Of a stretch of DNA of 64,000 bases, positions 10,055 through 17,589 are shown in pieces (the stretch's first letter is position 1; each line of letters begins with the position of its first letter). This DNA is from Actimicrobium antarcticum (lineage in GTDB: Bacteria > Pseudomonadota > Gammaproteobacteria > Burkholderiales > Burkholderiaceae_D): assembly GCF_039536745.1 (NCBI RefSeq), contig NZ_BAAAZE010000005.1:620001-684000 (forward strand), in the 5' to 3' direction. A model generated the notes under the pieces. It was not told the origin of the DNA, ran no database searches, and saw nothing but the letters and a program-made list of their open reading frames with translations. The position numbers and the translations under genes were made by a program.

Positions 10055-10434
10055 GTTTTGAACTCGAAGTCGATCACGACGAGGAAGTTTTCTCGCGCAA
10101 AGCGAGCACGACCATCTCGCTGGTTCCAATGCTGGGCTTGGTCTTGACCTTGAATTCCGCATAAAAAGATCGCTGCCAAAAACCGGGTACGGCAAGAGGA
10201 TCAGAAGCCCGCACTGTCTGAGCGTAGCGAGTTTGCGGGCTTCCCTCTTGCCGTACCCGGTTTTTGGGAACCCGCAGGGCAGCGGTCTTGCGGTCGCCTT
10301 TTTCTTGGTTACTGCTTTTTGGCGAAGCAAAAAGAAGTGACCGGCTGCCGGGCCGCTCCCGGCTTGGCCATGACGGAGCGCAAACCGTTTTAGCTACCGA
10401 CGACCGCGCGCGGTGGCGACCCGCAATGCAACTT

Positions 10435-10465
10435 GACGCATGTTGGGCTTTGCAGCCCAACCTAC
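10435..10465 (+). repeat. REP-type palindrome (RAYT-associated)
   Basis: The segment reads GACGCAT followed by TTGGGCTTTGCAGCCCAA and CCTAC. It is the mirror partner of the element at 9524 within the large inverted repeat. It matches the 3' REP of the RAYT element at 38640. Confidence 0.8.
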
Positions 10466-10641
10466 GACCCAAAGCCGCAACGCAAAGAACCGGCTGCCGG
10501 GCCGCACCAGGCTTGCCTCCACGGAGCACAACCCGTTTTAGCTACCGCAAACCGCAAACCGCAAACCGTCAACCGCAAACCGTCAACCGTCAACCGTCAA
10601 CCGCAAAGAAAGCTAACCGCATGTTGCGACTTTCAGCTCGT

Positions 10642-10808
10642 AGGTTGCCGTGAAAGATATCAGCCGTTCGGCGGCACACCACCCTCGCCCGACAGCGATG
10701 CGGTGGGTTGATGTGAAGTAAAACGAATTGAGCGGTTTGCAGGTCGACACTGCCATTCGAATGACATCCCTGCATGACGGCGTCTCGTACCGCCAGTTTC
10801 TTTCATTG
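10642..10808. repeat. 167-bp direct repeat, right copy
   Basis: This is the second copy of the segment at 9214-9380, in the same orientation, starting AGGTTGCCGTGAAAGATATC. The 170 bp between it and the next gene (10809-10979) show nothing I can identify. Confidence 0.85.
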
Positions 10809-10979
10809 TTCAGGGCGCCGCAAGGTGCGCTGCATGACTGTTGGGTTCAGCGTGTTGTGGAATCTGCAAGCCGGGTCAGGGTAATTCTCGCGATAAAACA
10901 TCGCGAAAAAAACGCTGATCCTGCTCGCTGCACTTATGGTGTGCGGCGGCTGGCAAGAGCACATTGCGCCGCATGTTCC

Positions 10980-11444
10980 TCACCACTTCAGCAGCCGCTC
11001 GCCAAACAGCGTCAGCATCACCCCGCCCAGCACCACCACGATGCCGGCCAGGCGCACCTGCGTCACCGGTCGCGCCAGCGAGCCCAGCAGGCCAAACTGA
11101 TCCACCGTGATCGACGTGATCAATTGCCCGGCAATGATCAGCACCAGCATGTTGGTCAGTCCGATCTTCGGTGCCAGGAATGCGGTCGAGAACAAAAAAC
11201 CCGCACCCAGAACGCCGCCTGCAAAGGTCCAGCTCGGTTGTGCCGGCAGCGCCGCGATCACACCCGACAAACCGCCCCGCGATACGGCAAACACAGCCAG
11301 CACCAGCGTGCCGATGCAAAACGAAATCAGCGCAGCGGCGACGGTATTGCCGTCCAGATTGGTGGCGAGGCGACCATTGACGACCGCCTGTATCGAGATC
11401 GCGGAGCCGGCGCAAAACGCCAGTACATACAAGGCAATATTCAT
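10980..11444 (-). CDS. DMT superfamily transporter, YdcZ/DUF606 type
   Basis: A membrane protein of 154 residues with five hydrophobic helices, matching the short YdcZ (DUF606) branch of the drug/metabolite transporters. Typical features are the first helix MNIALYVLAFCAGSAISIQAVVNGRL and the loop APKIGLTNMLVLIIAGQLITSI. Such half-size proteins usually act as dimers; the substrate is unknown. ATG at 11444 is chosen. The frame is open 29 codons further upstream, but those residues are Arg/Cys/His-rich, do not look like a membrane protein start and overlap the downstream end of the HAD gene. It follows the ChaC-HAD pair on the same strand. Confidence 0.82.
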   Translation of the reverse strand: MNIALYVLAFCAGSAISIQAVVNGRLATNLDGNTVAAALISFCIGTLVLAVFAVSRGGLSGVIAALPAQPSWTFAGGVLGAGFLFSTAFLAPKIGLTNMLVLIIAGQLITSITVDQFGLLGSLARPVTQVRLAGIVVVLGGVMLTLFGERLLKW

Positions 11445-11481
11445 CGGCTGATCATTTTCCGGGCAGTGAAGTCTGTGCGAA

Positions 11482-11961
11482 TCACAGCGCTGCCAGCATC
11501 GCCCGGACCGCATCCTGTGCCGCCGGGTCACTCAAGCCGAGATCGCCTCTGGTTTCCACCAGACGGCTGCGGTGTGCAGCAGGCCAGCCGAAAGCATCGT
11601 CATCGATCGCGAACCAGCTGGCGGGTTTGCGGCGTTCGACATCGCCCAGAATCTGCATGCCACGTGGCATCGTATCGAACGCAGTTTGCAACAGCCCGGG
11701 ATGATGAAAAGTCGAGCCGATCACGCGGGATTGCAGGGTAGGTGACAGGTCGTATTTGGCCGTATCGAAACTGACGGCGCGCACCCAGCTGGTCGATAAC
11801 ACGATCTGGACGTCGGGATATGGCGCCAGCAAATCATCGAGGATGGGCATCCATTCGAAAAATGAGCGGTCGGCTTTGGCCAGATACAGGCCACGTTTGC
11901 GGTTGCGCATGACCATGCTGTCGTGCAGTACACCGTTGAAATCGAGGTAGAGAAGTTTCAT
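11482..11961 (-). CDS. HAD-like protein (Swiss-Army-Knife RNA-repair HAD type)
   Basis: A 159-residue protein of the small HAD group found alone or in RNA-repair fusions. The nucleophile strand is LLYLDFNGVLHDS, followed by STSWVRAV (motif II) and WFAIDDDAFGWP (acidic metal-binding motif). The second aspartate of the usual DxD motif is replaced by asparagine (D7-F8-N9). In HAD phosphatases that residue is the general acid/base, so ordinary phosphatase activity may be lost or altered. The start overlaps the stop of the ChaC-like gene by 4 bp, which implies translational coupling. The family call is good; the function is unproven. Confidence 0.75.
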   Translation of the reverse strand: MKLLYLDFNGVLHDSMVMRNRKRGLYLAKADRSFFEWMPILDDLLAPYPDVQIVLSTSWVRAVSFDTAKYDLSPTLQSRVIGSTFHHPGLLQTAFDTMPRGMQILGDVERRKPASWFAIDDDAFGWPAAHRSRLVETRGDLGLSDPAAQDAVRAMLAAL

Positions 11962-12563
11962 GGAGGTTCAGGTTTTCTGGATGAAGGGACTATTGGTGCG
12001 AGTGGTTCTGTTGATAATGCGTCGACGATCGCCAGCACGTGCGGGTCACTTTTTCCTAGCGCGTGCAAGGCCGTTGCCAGGTCGGTCAGATAATCACGAT
12101 TGCGTCCGCTCGGACCGACCGCGCCGGCAATCTGGCGCGCGATGTCCTCATCGGACGCCGGCCCGAGAAAAGCGGCGTTGTCTTTGGTCGCAATATAGAC
12201 CAGCGATGATGCACCGGAACCATCCTCAAACGTCAGTGGCGCCATGAAGCGCAGGTAGCCGTTTTTTTCACGATGGTCCAGATGATCGAAGACCTCTGGT
12301 GTAATCAGGTACGCCATGCCGTGGCAGATGGCGCCGGGGTCCGGCACCAGAGTGACCACGCGACCCGGCGCATCCGGCGTGCCGCGATGATCATGCGAAC
12401 CTTGCCAGAAGCGTCGCGACCAGTCCCGAATACTGGCCGGTCGACGGCTGATGTACACGAAATCCGCCTTGAAAATCAGCGACCCGTAGCCGAACAGCCA
12501 GACCCGCGCATCGGCATCAAAACGATGGCGCTGCTGGTTGGCGGCAGTGGTATCGAACGACAT
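11958..12563 (-). CDS. ChaC-like gamma-glutamylcyclotransferase
   Basis: A 201-residue ChaC-family enzyme. It carries the substrate-loop motif WLFGYGSLIFKADF and the catalytic glutamate in LDHREKNGY. The segment HDHRGTPDAPGRVVTL is also typical of ChaC. ChaC enzymes cleave glutathione to 5-oxoproline and Cys-Gly in the cytoplasm. The window also encodes a 5-oxoprolinase-type enzyme at 55-59 kb, though no physical link exists. The downstream HAD-like gene overlaps it by 4 bp. The C-terminal 20 residues are Pro/Ser-rich and probably disordered. Confidence 0.88.
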   Translation of the reverse strand: MSFDTTAANQQRHRFDADARVWLFGYGSLIFKADFVYISRRPASIRDWSRRFWQGSHDHRGTPDAPGRVVTLVPDPGAICHGMAYLITPEVFDHLDHREKNGYLRFMAPLTFEDGSGASSLVYIATKDNAAFLGPASDEDIARQIAGAVGPSGRNRDYLTDLATALHALGKSDPHVLAIVDALSTEPLAPIVPSSRKPEPP

Positions 12564-12575
12564 GGTGCAGCCGCG

Positions 12576-12788
12576 TCAGGCTTTTTTCAGGAAGCAGGTT
12601 TTCAGGACCAGTCCCTTGACCTTCTCGACATTGCATTCGACTTCTTCGGGATCATCGGTCAGACGGATGTTCTTGGCGATGGTGCCGCGCTTGAGCGTGA
12701 CCGACGTACCCTTGACCTTCAGGTCCTTGATCAGACTGACCGAATCGCCGTCTGCCAGCAGGTTGCCGTTGCTATCTTTTACGTCCAC
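12576..12788 (-). CDS. PhnA/YjdM-type small protein
   Basis: A 70-residue protein matching the C-terminal PhnA domain (VKDSNGNLLADGDSVSLIKDLKVKG, then LKRGTIAKNIRLTDDPEEVECNVEKVKGLVLKT). The N-terminal zinc ribbon of full-length PhnA (about 110 residues) is absent, as in many short proteobacterial members. Despite the historical name, no phosphonate pathway is nearby and the role is unknown. It ends 12 bp before the ChaC-like gene start on the same strand. Upstream are short GATTGCGA repeats (12818-12850) without clear meaning. Confidence 0.85.
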   Translation of the reverse strand: MDVKDSNGNLLADGDSVSLIKDLKVKGTSVTLKRGTIAKNIRLTDDPEEVECNVEKVKGLVLKTCFLKKA

Positions 12789-12854
12789 GATGAATCCTTG
12801 GTGTGCTTAGTTGCGAGATTGATTGCGAGATTGATTGCGACATTAATTGCGGGA

Positions 12855-13535
12855 TTATAAGCGCCCGACCTGTCGAGGCAATGTTCCGGGCATAGCGGGG
12901 ACTGCAAAAACCCGGTCATCGGCGATCAGCATCACGCGCTCGCCCGGTGCCGGCGTGACGGCAAATCCGCCTGTAAAAGCGCCGAAGGAAGGCAGGATCG
13001 CATGCCGCTCGCCAATCACAAAACACGGCAGGCGCAACCTATCGTTAGCCGCCGCCAATCGATACACCGGATGCACATGGCCGGCCAGCACATAGGTATC
13101 CGGCAGCGGCGCAGGATGGTGGCAGAACGTGAAGGCGCCTACCTGATGCGGTTCATCGACCATCTGCATGCGCAAGGTGGCGGGCGGATCGCCGGCGTGC
13201 AGGTCGTGGTTGCCGCGTACCAGTATCAGGTGCAGGTCCGGATGGGTCGCACGCCACGTATGCAGCGCAGCCAGTGTGGCTGGCGCACGGGCAGTTTTCG
13301 CATGCAGGAAGTCGCCGAGGAAGAGGATCTGGCTGACCTCGAACTGGCGCAACAGATTGTCCAGTTCCTGCAAATTCTGATCCGTCGTGCCGTGCGGAAC
13401 CGGCACGCCCTTGGCCCGGAATGCGGCCGCCTTGCCGAAGTGGATATCGGCAATGATCAGCATTTTTTCACGCGGCCAGTAGGCAGCGCGTTGTGGCAGC
13501 AGTTGCAGGATTTCGCCGGAAATGAGTTGAATCAT
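12855..13535 (-). CDS. pdeM: Ligase-associated DNA damage response phosphoesterase
   Basis: A calcineurin-like metallophosphoesterase of 226 residues. Motifs in order are IIADIHFGKAAAFRAKG (DxH, with the family-typical GKAAAFR), FLGDFLHAK (GDxxH), VRGNHDLHAG (GNHD) and LAGHVHPVYRL (GHxH). This arrangement fits PdeM, the partner of the ligase-associated helicase, ligase and exonuclease encoded at 17590-22656 on the same strand. It is a DNA-repair nuclease or phosphatase by family inference. ATG at 13535 begins MIQLISGEILQLLPQRAAYW. A GTG 27 nt further upstream is also open; neither start has a strong Shine-Dalgarno. The iron-transport genes separate it from its partners. Confidence 0.85.
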   Translation of the reverse strand: MIQLISGEILQLLPQRAAYWPREKMLIIADIHFGKAAAFRAKGVPVPHGTTDQNLQELDNLLRQFEVSQILFLGDFLHAKTARAPATLAALHTWRATHPDLHLILVRGNHDLHAGDPPATLRMQMVDEPHQVGAFTFCHHPAPLPDTYVLAGHVHPVYRLAAANDRLRLPCFVIGERHAILPSFGAFTGGFAVTPAPGERVMLIADDRVFAVPAMPGTLPRQVGRL

Positions 13536-13603
13536 TGCTAGAAAAAGAAACAGGAGAAGCACGATTATCGCCGGATGTCATTTTCGATGGCGCGCGACTC
13601 CAA

Positions 13604-13620
13604 ATGCGAACGGTTTGCAT
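13604..13620. promoter_or_regulatory. Inverted repeat upstream of iron-binding protein gene
   Basis: ATGCGAAC-G-GTTTGCAT is a 17-bp inverted repeat with one mismatched pair, about 55 bp before the iron-binding protein start. It lies where an operator would be expected. It does not closely match the classical Fur box, so the regulator is uncertain. Confidence 0.35.
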
Positions 13621-13674
13621 CTGGCTTGAAATTCGCTTAGACTTTGCGACTCGATACACCAACAGGCGATGCTT

Positions 13675-14697
13675 ATGAAACGATCTTTACTGGGTACGGC
13701 AATCGCCGCACTGTGCATCACGGCAGCAAGTTCAGTGTCAGCGCAGGAGAAAGTTCTCAACCTGTATTCGGCCCGTCATTACCAGACCGACGAAGCCCTC
13801 TACAGCAACTTCACCAAACAAACCGGCATCAAGATCAATCGCATCGAAGCGGGCGAAAACGAACTGCTGGAGCGCATCAAGAACGAAGGCGCCAACAGTC
13901 CGGCCGACGTCTTCATCACGGTTGATGCAGCCCGCCTCGCCAAGGCCGATGAGTTGAATCTGTTTGGTCGCGTCAATTCAAAAATACTGGATGCACGGAT
14001 TCCGGCGCAGTTGCGCACCGATGACTGGTACGCCTTTTCGACCCGCGCCCGTGTCATCGTCTATAACAAGACCGCAATCAATCCGGCCGAGGTCCAGACC
14101 TATCAGGACCTTGCCAATCCGCGCCTGAAAGGCAAAGTTTGCGTGCGTTCCGGTTCGCATCCGTACAACCTGTCGCTGGGCGCCTCGGTGCTGGCAAACA
14201 CCGGTGAAGAAAAAACCGCCGAGTGGGCCAAGGGATTGGTCGCCAACTTTGCGCGTTCGCCCAAGGGCGGCGATACCGACCAGATCAAGGCAGTCGCCGC
14301 CGGTGAATGTGGCGTGGCGCTGGCCAACTCGTATTACGTGGCACGTCTGATGCGCTCGGACAAACCCGAAGACAAGAAGATCATGGACTCGGTCGTGGTG
14401 GTCTGGCCTAACCAGAAAACCACCGGCACGCATGTCAATATTTCTGGTGGCGGCATGCTAAAAAATGCGCCGAACAAGGAAGCTGCCGTGAAATTTCTGG
14501 AGTATCTGTCGTCGGATCAGGCGCAGGCGTATTTTGCGGACGGTAACAATGAATGGCCGGTCGTGAAAAGCGTCAAGATCACCAATCCGGCTTTGGAAGC
14601 CCTGGGACCATTCAAGGCCGAGACCATCAACGTCGGCATTCTGGCCAAGAATCAGGCCGCGGTACAAAAGATTTACGACCGGGCGGGATGGCAGTAA
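13675..14697 (+). CDS. fbpA: Fe(3+) ABC transporter periplasmic binding protein
   Basis: A 340-residue periplasmic ferric-binding protein of the FbpA/FutA type. It has a Sec signal peptide (MKRSLLGTAIAALCITAASSVSA, cleavage before QEKV). The mature part starts LNLYSARHYQTDEALYSNF and includes the tandem tyrosine segment ANSYYVARLM, which in this family supplies the iron ligands. ATG at 13675 is preferred over ATG at 13669 because the AGG-containing site sits at better spacing. It delivers iron to the permease and ATPase encoded at 14755-17580. Layout is unusual: this gene converges on the permease gene, and the ATPase gene is divergent from the permease. Confidence 0.92.
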   Translation: MKRSLLGTAIAALCITAASSVSAQEKVLNLYSARHYQTDEALYSNFTKQTGIKINRIEAGENELLERIKNEGANSPADVFITVDAARLAKADELNLFGRVNSKILDARIPAQLRTDDWYAFSTRARVIVYNKTAINPAEVQTYQDLANPRLKGKVCVRSGSHPYNLSLGASVLANTGEEKTAEWAKGLVANFARSPKGGDTDQIKAVAAGECGVALANSYYVARLMRSDKPEDKKIMDSVVVVWPNQKTTGTHVNISGGGMLKNAPNKEAAVKFLEYLSSDQAQAYFADGNNEWPVVKSVKITNPALEALGPFKAETINVGILAKNQAAVQKIYDRAGWQ

Positions 14698-14730
14698 TCA
14701 GGGTTAGTCACCCCAACTGACGTGCGCTGA

Positions 14731-14757
14731 AAAAGGAGGCAATGCCTCCTTTTTTTA
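14731..14757. terminator. Bidirectional rho-independent terminator
   Basis: AAAAGGAGGCA and TGCCTCCTTTTTTT form a stem of about ten pairs with a tiny loop, with an A-run on one side and a T-run on the other. It lies between the convergent fbpA and permease genes and can serve both; the permease stop codon is inside the T-run side. Confidence 0.85.
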
Positions 14758-16437
14758 CGTCGCTTTCCGGCTACGCGTCATCTGCCACGACACCAGTATC
14801 AATGGCAGTATGCCCACCGCGACAATCGCCAGCGCCGCCGTGGAAGCTTCTGCCAGCCGTTCATCCGAGGCCAGCGTAAAGGCTTGCGTTGCCAGCGTAT
14901 CGAAGTTGAACGGCCGCATCACCAGCGTGGCCGGCAGCTCTTTCATGACATCGACGAAGACCATCAATCCACCCGTCAGCAATGCACCGCGCAACAGCGG
15001 CAAGTGCACGCGCCGAAGTGTTTCGCCCTGTCCCAACCCGAGCGAACGGGCCGCATCATCCATCGCGCTCGTGATCTTGGTAAGTCCGGTTTCCACCGAC
15101 TGCAACGAGATCGTCAGGAAGCGCACCAGATACGCATAGATCAGTGCCGAAATGCCGCCCGTAAGCAGCAATCCGGGATTGTCCAGACCCATCGCCATCA
15201 TCGTGTTGGCCAGCCAGTTATCCAGCCGCGTCACCGGAATCAGCACGCCGACGGCGATCACCGATCCCGGAAACGCATAGCCCAAACCCACCATCCGGTT
15301 CACCAGTTTTGGCAGCGAGCGGCGTGACATGCGCGCGGTGTAGGCCAGCAAGACCGCAATGACCACCGCTGCCACCGCGGCGACTGCGGCAAGGATGAAG
15401 CTGTTGCGCGCCAAACCCAGGAAGCGCACGCCGAACTGTGCATCACCACCGGCCAGCGCCATCCGCAACAGCAAGCCGGCCGGAATCAGAAAACCGAGCG
15501 CCAGCGTCAGCAGGCAGAACGCGCTTGCGCCCCAGGCTTTTACGCCATGCAACGCAATCGCCGAGAGCCGGTGCGACCGTCCGTTGGTCGTGCTGAAGCG
15601 CGCACGCCCGCGCGAAAAACGTTCGGCAAACAGGATCAACGCAACGAATCCGAGCAGTCCGGTCGCCAGCTGGGCAGCAGCCACATGGTCGCCAAGAGAA
15701 AACCAGGCGCGGTAGATCCCGGTGGTAAAGGTCGGTACGCCAAAGTAGGACACCGCACCGTAATCAGCCAGCGTTTCCATCAGCGCCAGCGAGGTGCCGG
15801 CGACGATGGCCGGACGCGCGAGTGGCAACGAAATCCGGTAAAAGCTTTGCCACGGCCGCAGCCCGAGCGATCGACCAACTTCCAGCATGCCACTGGCACG
15901 CTCCAGAAACGCCGCCCGTGCCAGCAAGTACACATACGGATACAGCACAAACACGAACACCACCACCGCGCCGCCGATGGTACGTACATCCGGAAACCAG
16001 TAATCGCTGGCTTGCCAGCCAAAGGTCTCACGCAACCAGGTTTGCACTGGTCCGACAAACTGCAAAAAATCGGTATAGGTATAAGCCATCACATACGCCG
16101 GCACCGCCATCGGCAGCACCAGCGCCCATTCGAACACGCGACGTCCCGGGAAGGTATGCACGCTCACCAGCCAGGCCGTCGAGACACCGATCAGCATCAC
16201 GCCGACGGCCACGCCCACGCACAGGATCAGCGTGTTGGCGATATAGGTCGGCAGGACCGTGGAGGCAAGATGGTTCCAGGTGTCGAGGCTGTCGCCGCCG
16301 GCGAACAGGTTGGCGGCGATGCTCAGGAAAGGCAATGCTGCCAGCACCGCAATCACAACGGCGATGCCTGTCAGGAATGACCAATCGGATCGGGATGACT
16401 TGCCTGGTACGGATAGCGTCTCGATCAATGCGGTCAC
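14755..16437 (-). CDS. fbpB: Ferric iron ABC transporter permease (two-domain FbpB)
   Basis: A 560-residue inner-membrane permease with two fused binding-protein-dependent transport domains and about twelve helices. Each half has an EAA-like cytoplasmic loop: EVGRSLGLRPWQSFYRISLPLARPAI in the first half and DDAARSLGLGQGETLRRVHLPLLRG in the second. It pairs with FbpA and FbpC to import iron(III). The gene is convergent with fbpA and divergent from fbpC, sharing a 75-bp region at 16438-16512 with the latter. That region is AT-rich (AATGCAAATTATAATGG), which would suit Fur control, but no clean Fur box is visible. Confidence 0.92.
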   Translation of the reverse strand: MTALIETLSVPGKSSRSDWSFLTGIAVVIAVLAALPFLSIAANLFAGGDSLDTWNHLASTVLPTYIANTLILCVGVAVGVMLIGVSTAWLVSVHTFPGRRVFEWALVLPMAVPAYVMAYTYTDFLQFVGPVQTWLRETFGWQASDYWFPDVRTIGGAVVVFVFVLYPYVYLLARAAFLERASGMLEVGRSLGLRPWQSFYRISLPLARPAIVAGTSLALMETLADYGAVSYFGVPTFTTGIYRAWFSLGDHVAAAQLATGLLGFVALILFAERFSRGRARFSTTNGRSHRLSAIALHGVKAWGASAFCLLTLALGFLIPAGLLLRMALAGGDAQFGVRFLGLARNSFILAAVAAVAAVVIAVLLAYTARMSRRSLPKLVNRMVGLGYAFPGSVIAVGVLIPVTRLDNWLANTMMAMGLDNPGLLLTGGISALIYAYLVRFLTISLQSVETGLTKITSAMDDAARSLGLGQGETLRRVHLPLLRGALLTGGLMVFVDVMKELPATLVMRPFNFDTLATQAFTLASDERLAEASTAALAIVAVGILPLILVSWQMTRSRKAT

Positions 16438-16512
16438 AGAAAATCCCGGTAGAAAAATGCAAATTATAATGGACTCCCCTTATCGCTCATTCACGCAGAA
16501 GAACACACCACC

Positions 16513-17580
16513 ATGGCTTTGCTGGAACTGAACGATGTCGCTTACGCCTATGGCAAGCAAAAAGTAGTACAGGATTTATCGTTGACGCTGCAGCCCGGCG
16601 AAATTGGCTGCCTGTTGGGCCCGTCCGGCTGCGGAAAAACCACCGTGTTGCGCTGTATCGCCGGCTTCGAACAGGTCAGCGCTGGTGTGATCCGGGTCGC
16701 CGGTGAACTCATCAGCAGTCGTGACACGCACCTGGCGGCAGAGCGCCGTCGCATCGGCATGGTGTTCCAGGATTACGCGCTATTCCCGCACCTGAGCGCC
16801 GCCGCCAACATCGCTTTTGGCCTGCGCAACAGCACCAAGGAAGTCCGGCAGGCGCGCGTGGCGGAGCTGCTCCTGACGGTCGGGCTGGCCGGGCAGGGCG
16901 ACAAATTTCCGCATGAGCTGTCGGGTGGCCAGCAACAACGGGTCGCACTGGCACGTGCGCTGGCGCCACGTCCGCGCTTGCTGCTGCTCGACGAGCCGTT
17001 CTCCAATCTGGATGTCGAATTGCGCGAGCGGCTGGCGCTGGAAGTGCGCAGCATTCTGGCGGCGGAAGGCACCACCGCGATTCTGGTCACGCATGATCAG
17101 CACGAAGCCTTCACCATCGCCGACCAGATCGGCATCATGCACGAAGGCCGCATCCAGCAATGGGATACGCCGTACAACCTCTACCATCGCCCGTCGAATC
17201 GCTTCGTGGCGGATTTTGTCGGGCAGGGCGTGTTCCTGCCGGGCGAGGTCATCAGCGCCAATCGCATCCGCATCGAATTGGGCATCCTGTCCAGCGAGGT
17301 GCTGGCCGGTGGTAACGCCGATGACATTGCCCGTCAAGTCGGTCAGCACGTCAGCGTGTTGCTGCGTCCTGACGATGTGGTGCACGACGACGCCAGCACG
17401 CTGCAGGCCGAGGTGCTGGCCAAGGCTTTTCGTGGCGCCGAATTCCTCTATACCCTGAAGCTCGCCAGCGGTGCGCAGGTACTGTCACTGGTGCCGAGTC
17501 ACCACAATCATGCGATCGGCGAACACATCGGTATCCGGCTCGATGTCGATCATGTGGTAGCGTTCAAGACCGCAGCGTGA
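16513..17580 (+). CDS. fbpC: Ferric iron ABC transporter ATP-binding protein
   Basis: A 355-residue ABC ATPase of the FbpC/PotA/CysA branch. It shows Walker A GPSGCGKT, Q-loop VFQDYALFPHL, signature LSGGQQQR, Walker B LLLLDEPFSNLD and switch histidine VTHDQHEAF. A C-terminal TOBE-like region (about 235-355) follows, as in iron(III) ATPases. It energises the permease encoded divergently at 14755-16437. It ends 10 bp from the convergent helicase gene stop, with no obvious terminator between. Confidence 0.93.
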   Translation: MALLELNDVAYAYGKQKVVQDLSLTLQPGEIGCLLGPSGCGKTTVLRCIAGFEQVSAGVIRVAGELISSRDTHLAAERRRIGMVFQDYALFPHLSAAANIAFGLRNSTKEVRQARVAELLLTVGLAGQGDKFPHELSGGQQQRVALARALAPRPRLLLLDEPFSNLDVELRERLALEVRSILAAEGTTAILVTHDQHEAFTIADQIGIMHEGRIQQWDTPYNLYHRPSNRFVADFVGQGVFLPGEVISANRIRIELGILSSEVLAGGNADDIARQVGQHVSVLLRPDDVVHDDASTLQAEVLAKAFRGAEFLYTLKLASGAQVLSLVPSHHNHAIGEHIGIRLDVDHVVAFKTAA

Positions 17581-17589
17581 GCCCGGCGA

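Larger units (their letters stand above)
9432..10550. repeat. Large imperfect inverted repeat (about 1.1 kb palindrome)
   Basis: The left arm at about 9432-9908 is matched in reverse complement by the right arm at about 10088-10550. Paired landmarks, outermost first, are GGTAGCTAAAACGG with CCGTTTTAGCTACC, the REP cores at 9524 and 10435, CTTTTTGCTTCGCC with GGCGAAGCAAAAAG, the CTCGCTACGCTCAGACAGTG block with its complement, TGCGGAATTCAA with TTGAATTCCGCA, and GCTCGCTTTGCGCGAGAAA with its complement. Each arm also contains smaller hairpins. It holds no gene I can support: open frames here are mirrored, low-complexity and strand-symmetric. The centre is a 12-bp minisatellite. Confidence 0.88.

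Noticed and set aside
9781..10164. A 127-residue open frame with VGFD tetrapeptide repeats
   Set aside because: It is produced by the 12-bp minisatellite, which keeps every frame open on both strands. It also has mirrored counterparts and no ribosome-binding site.
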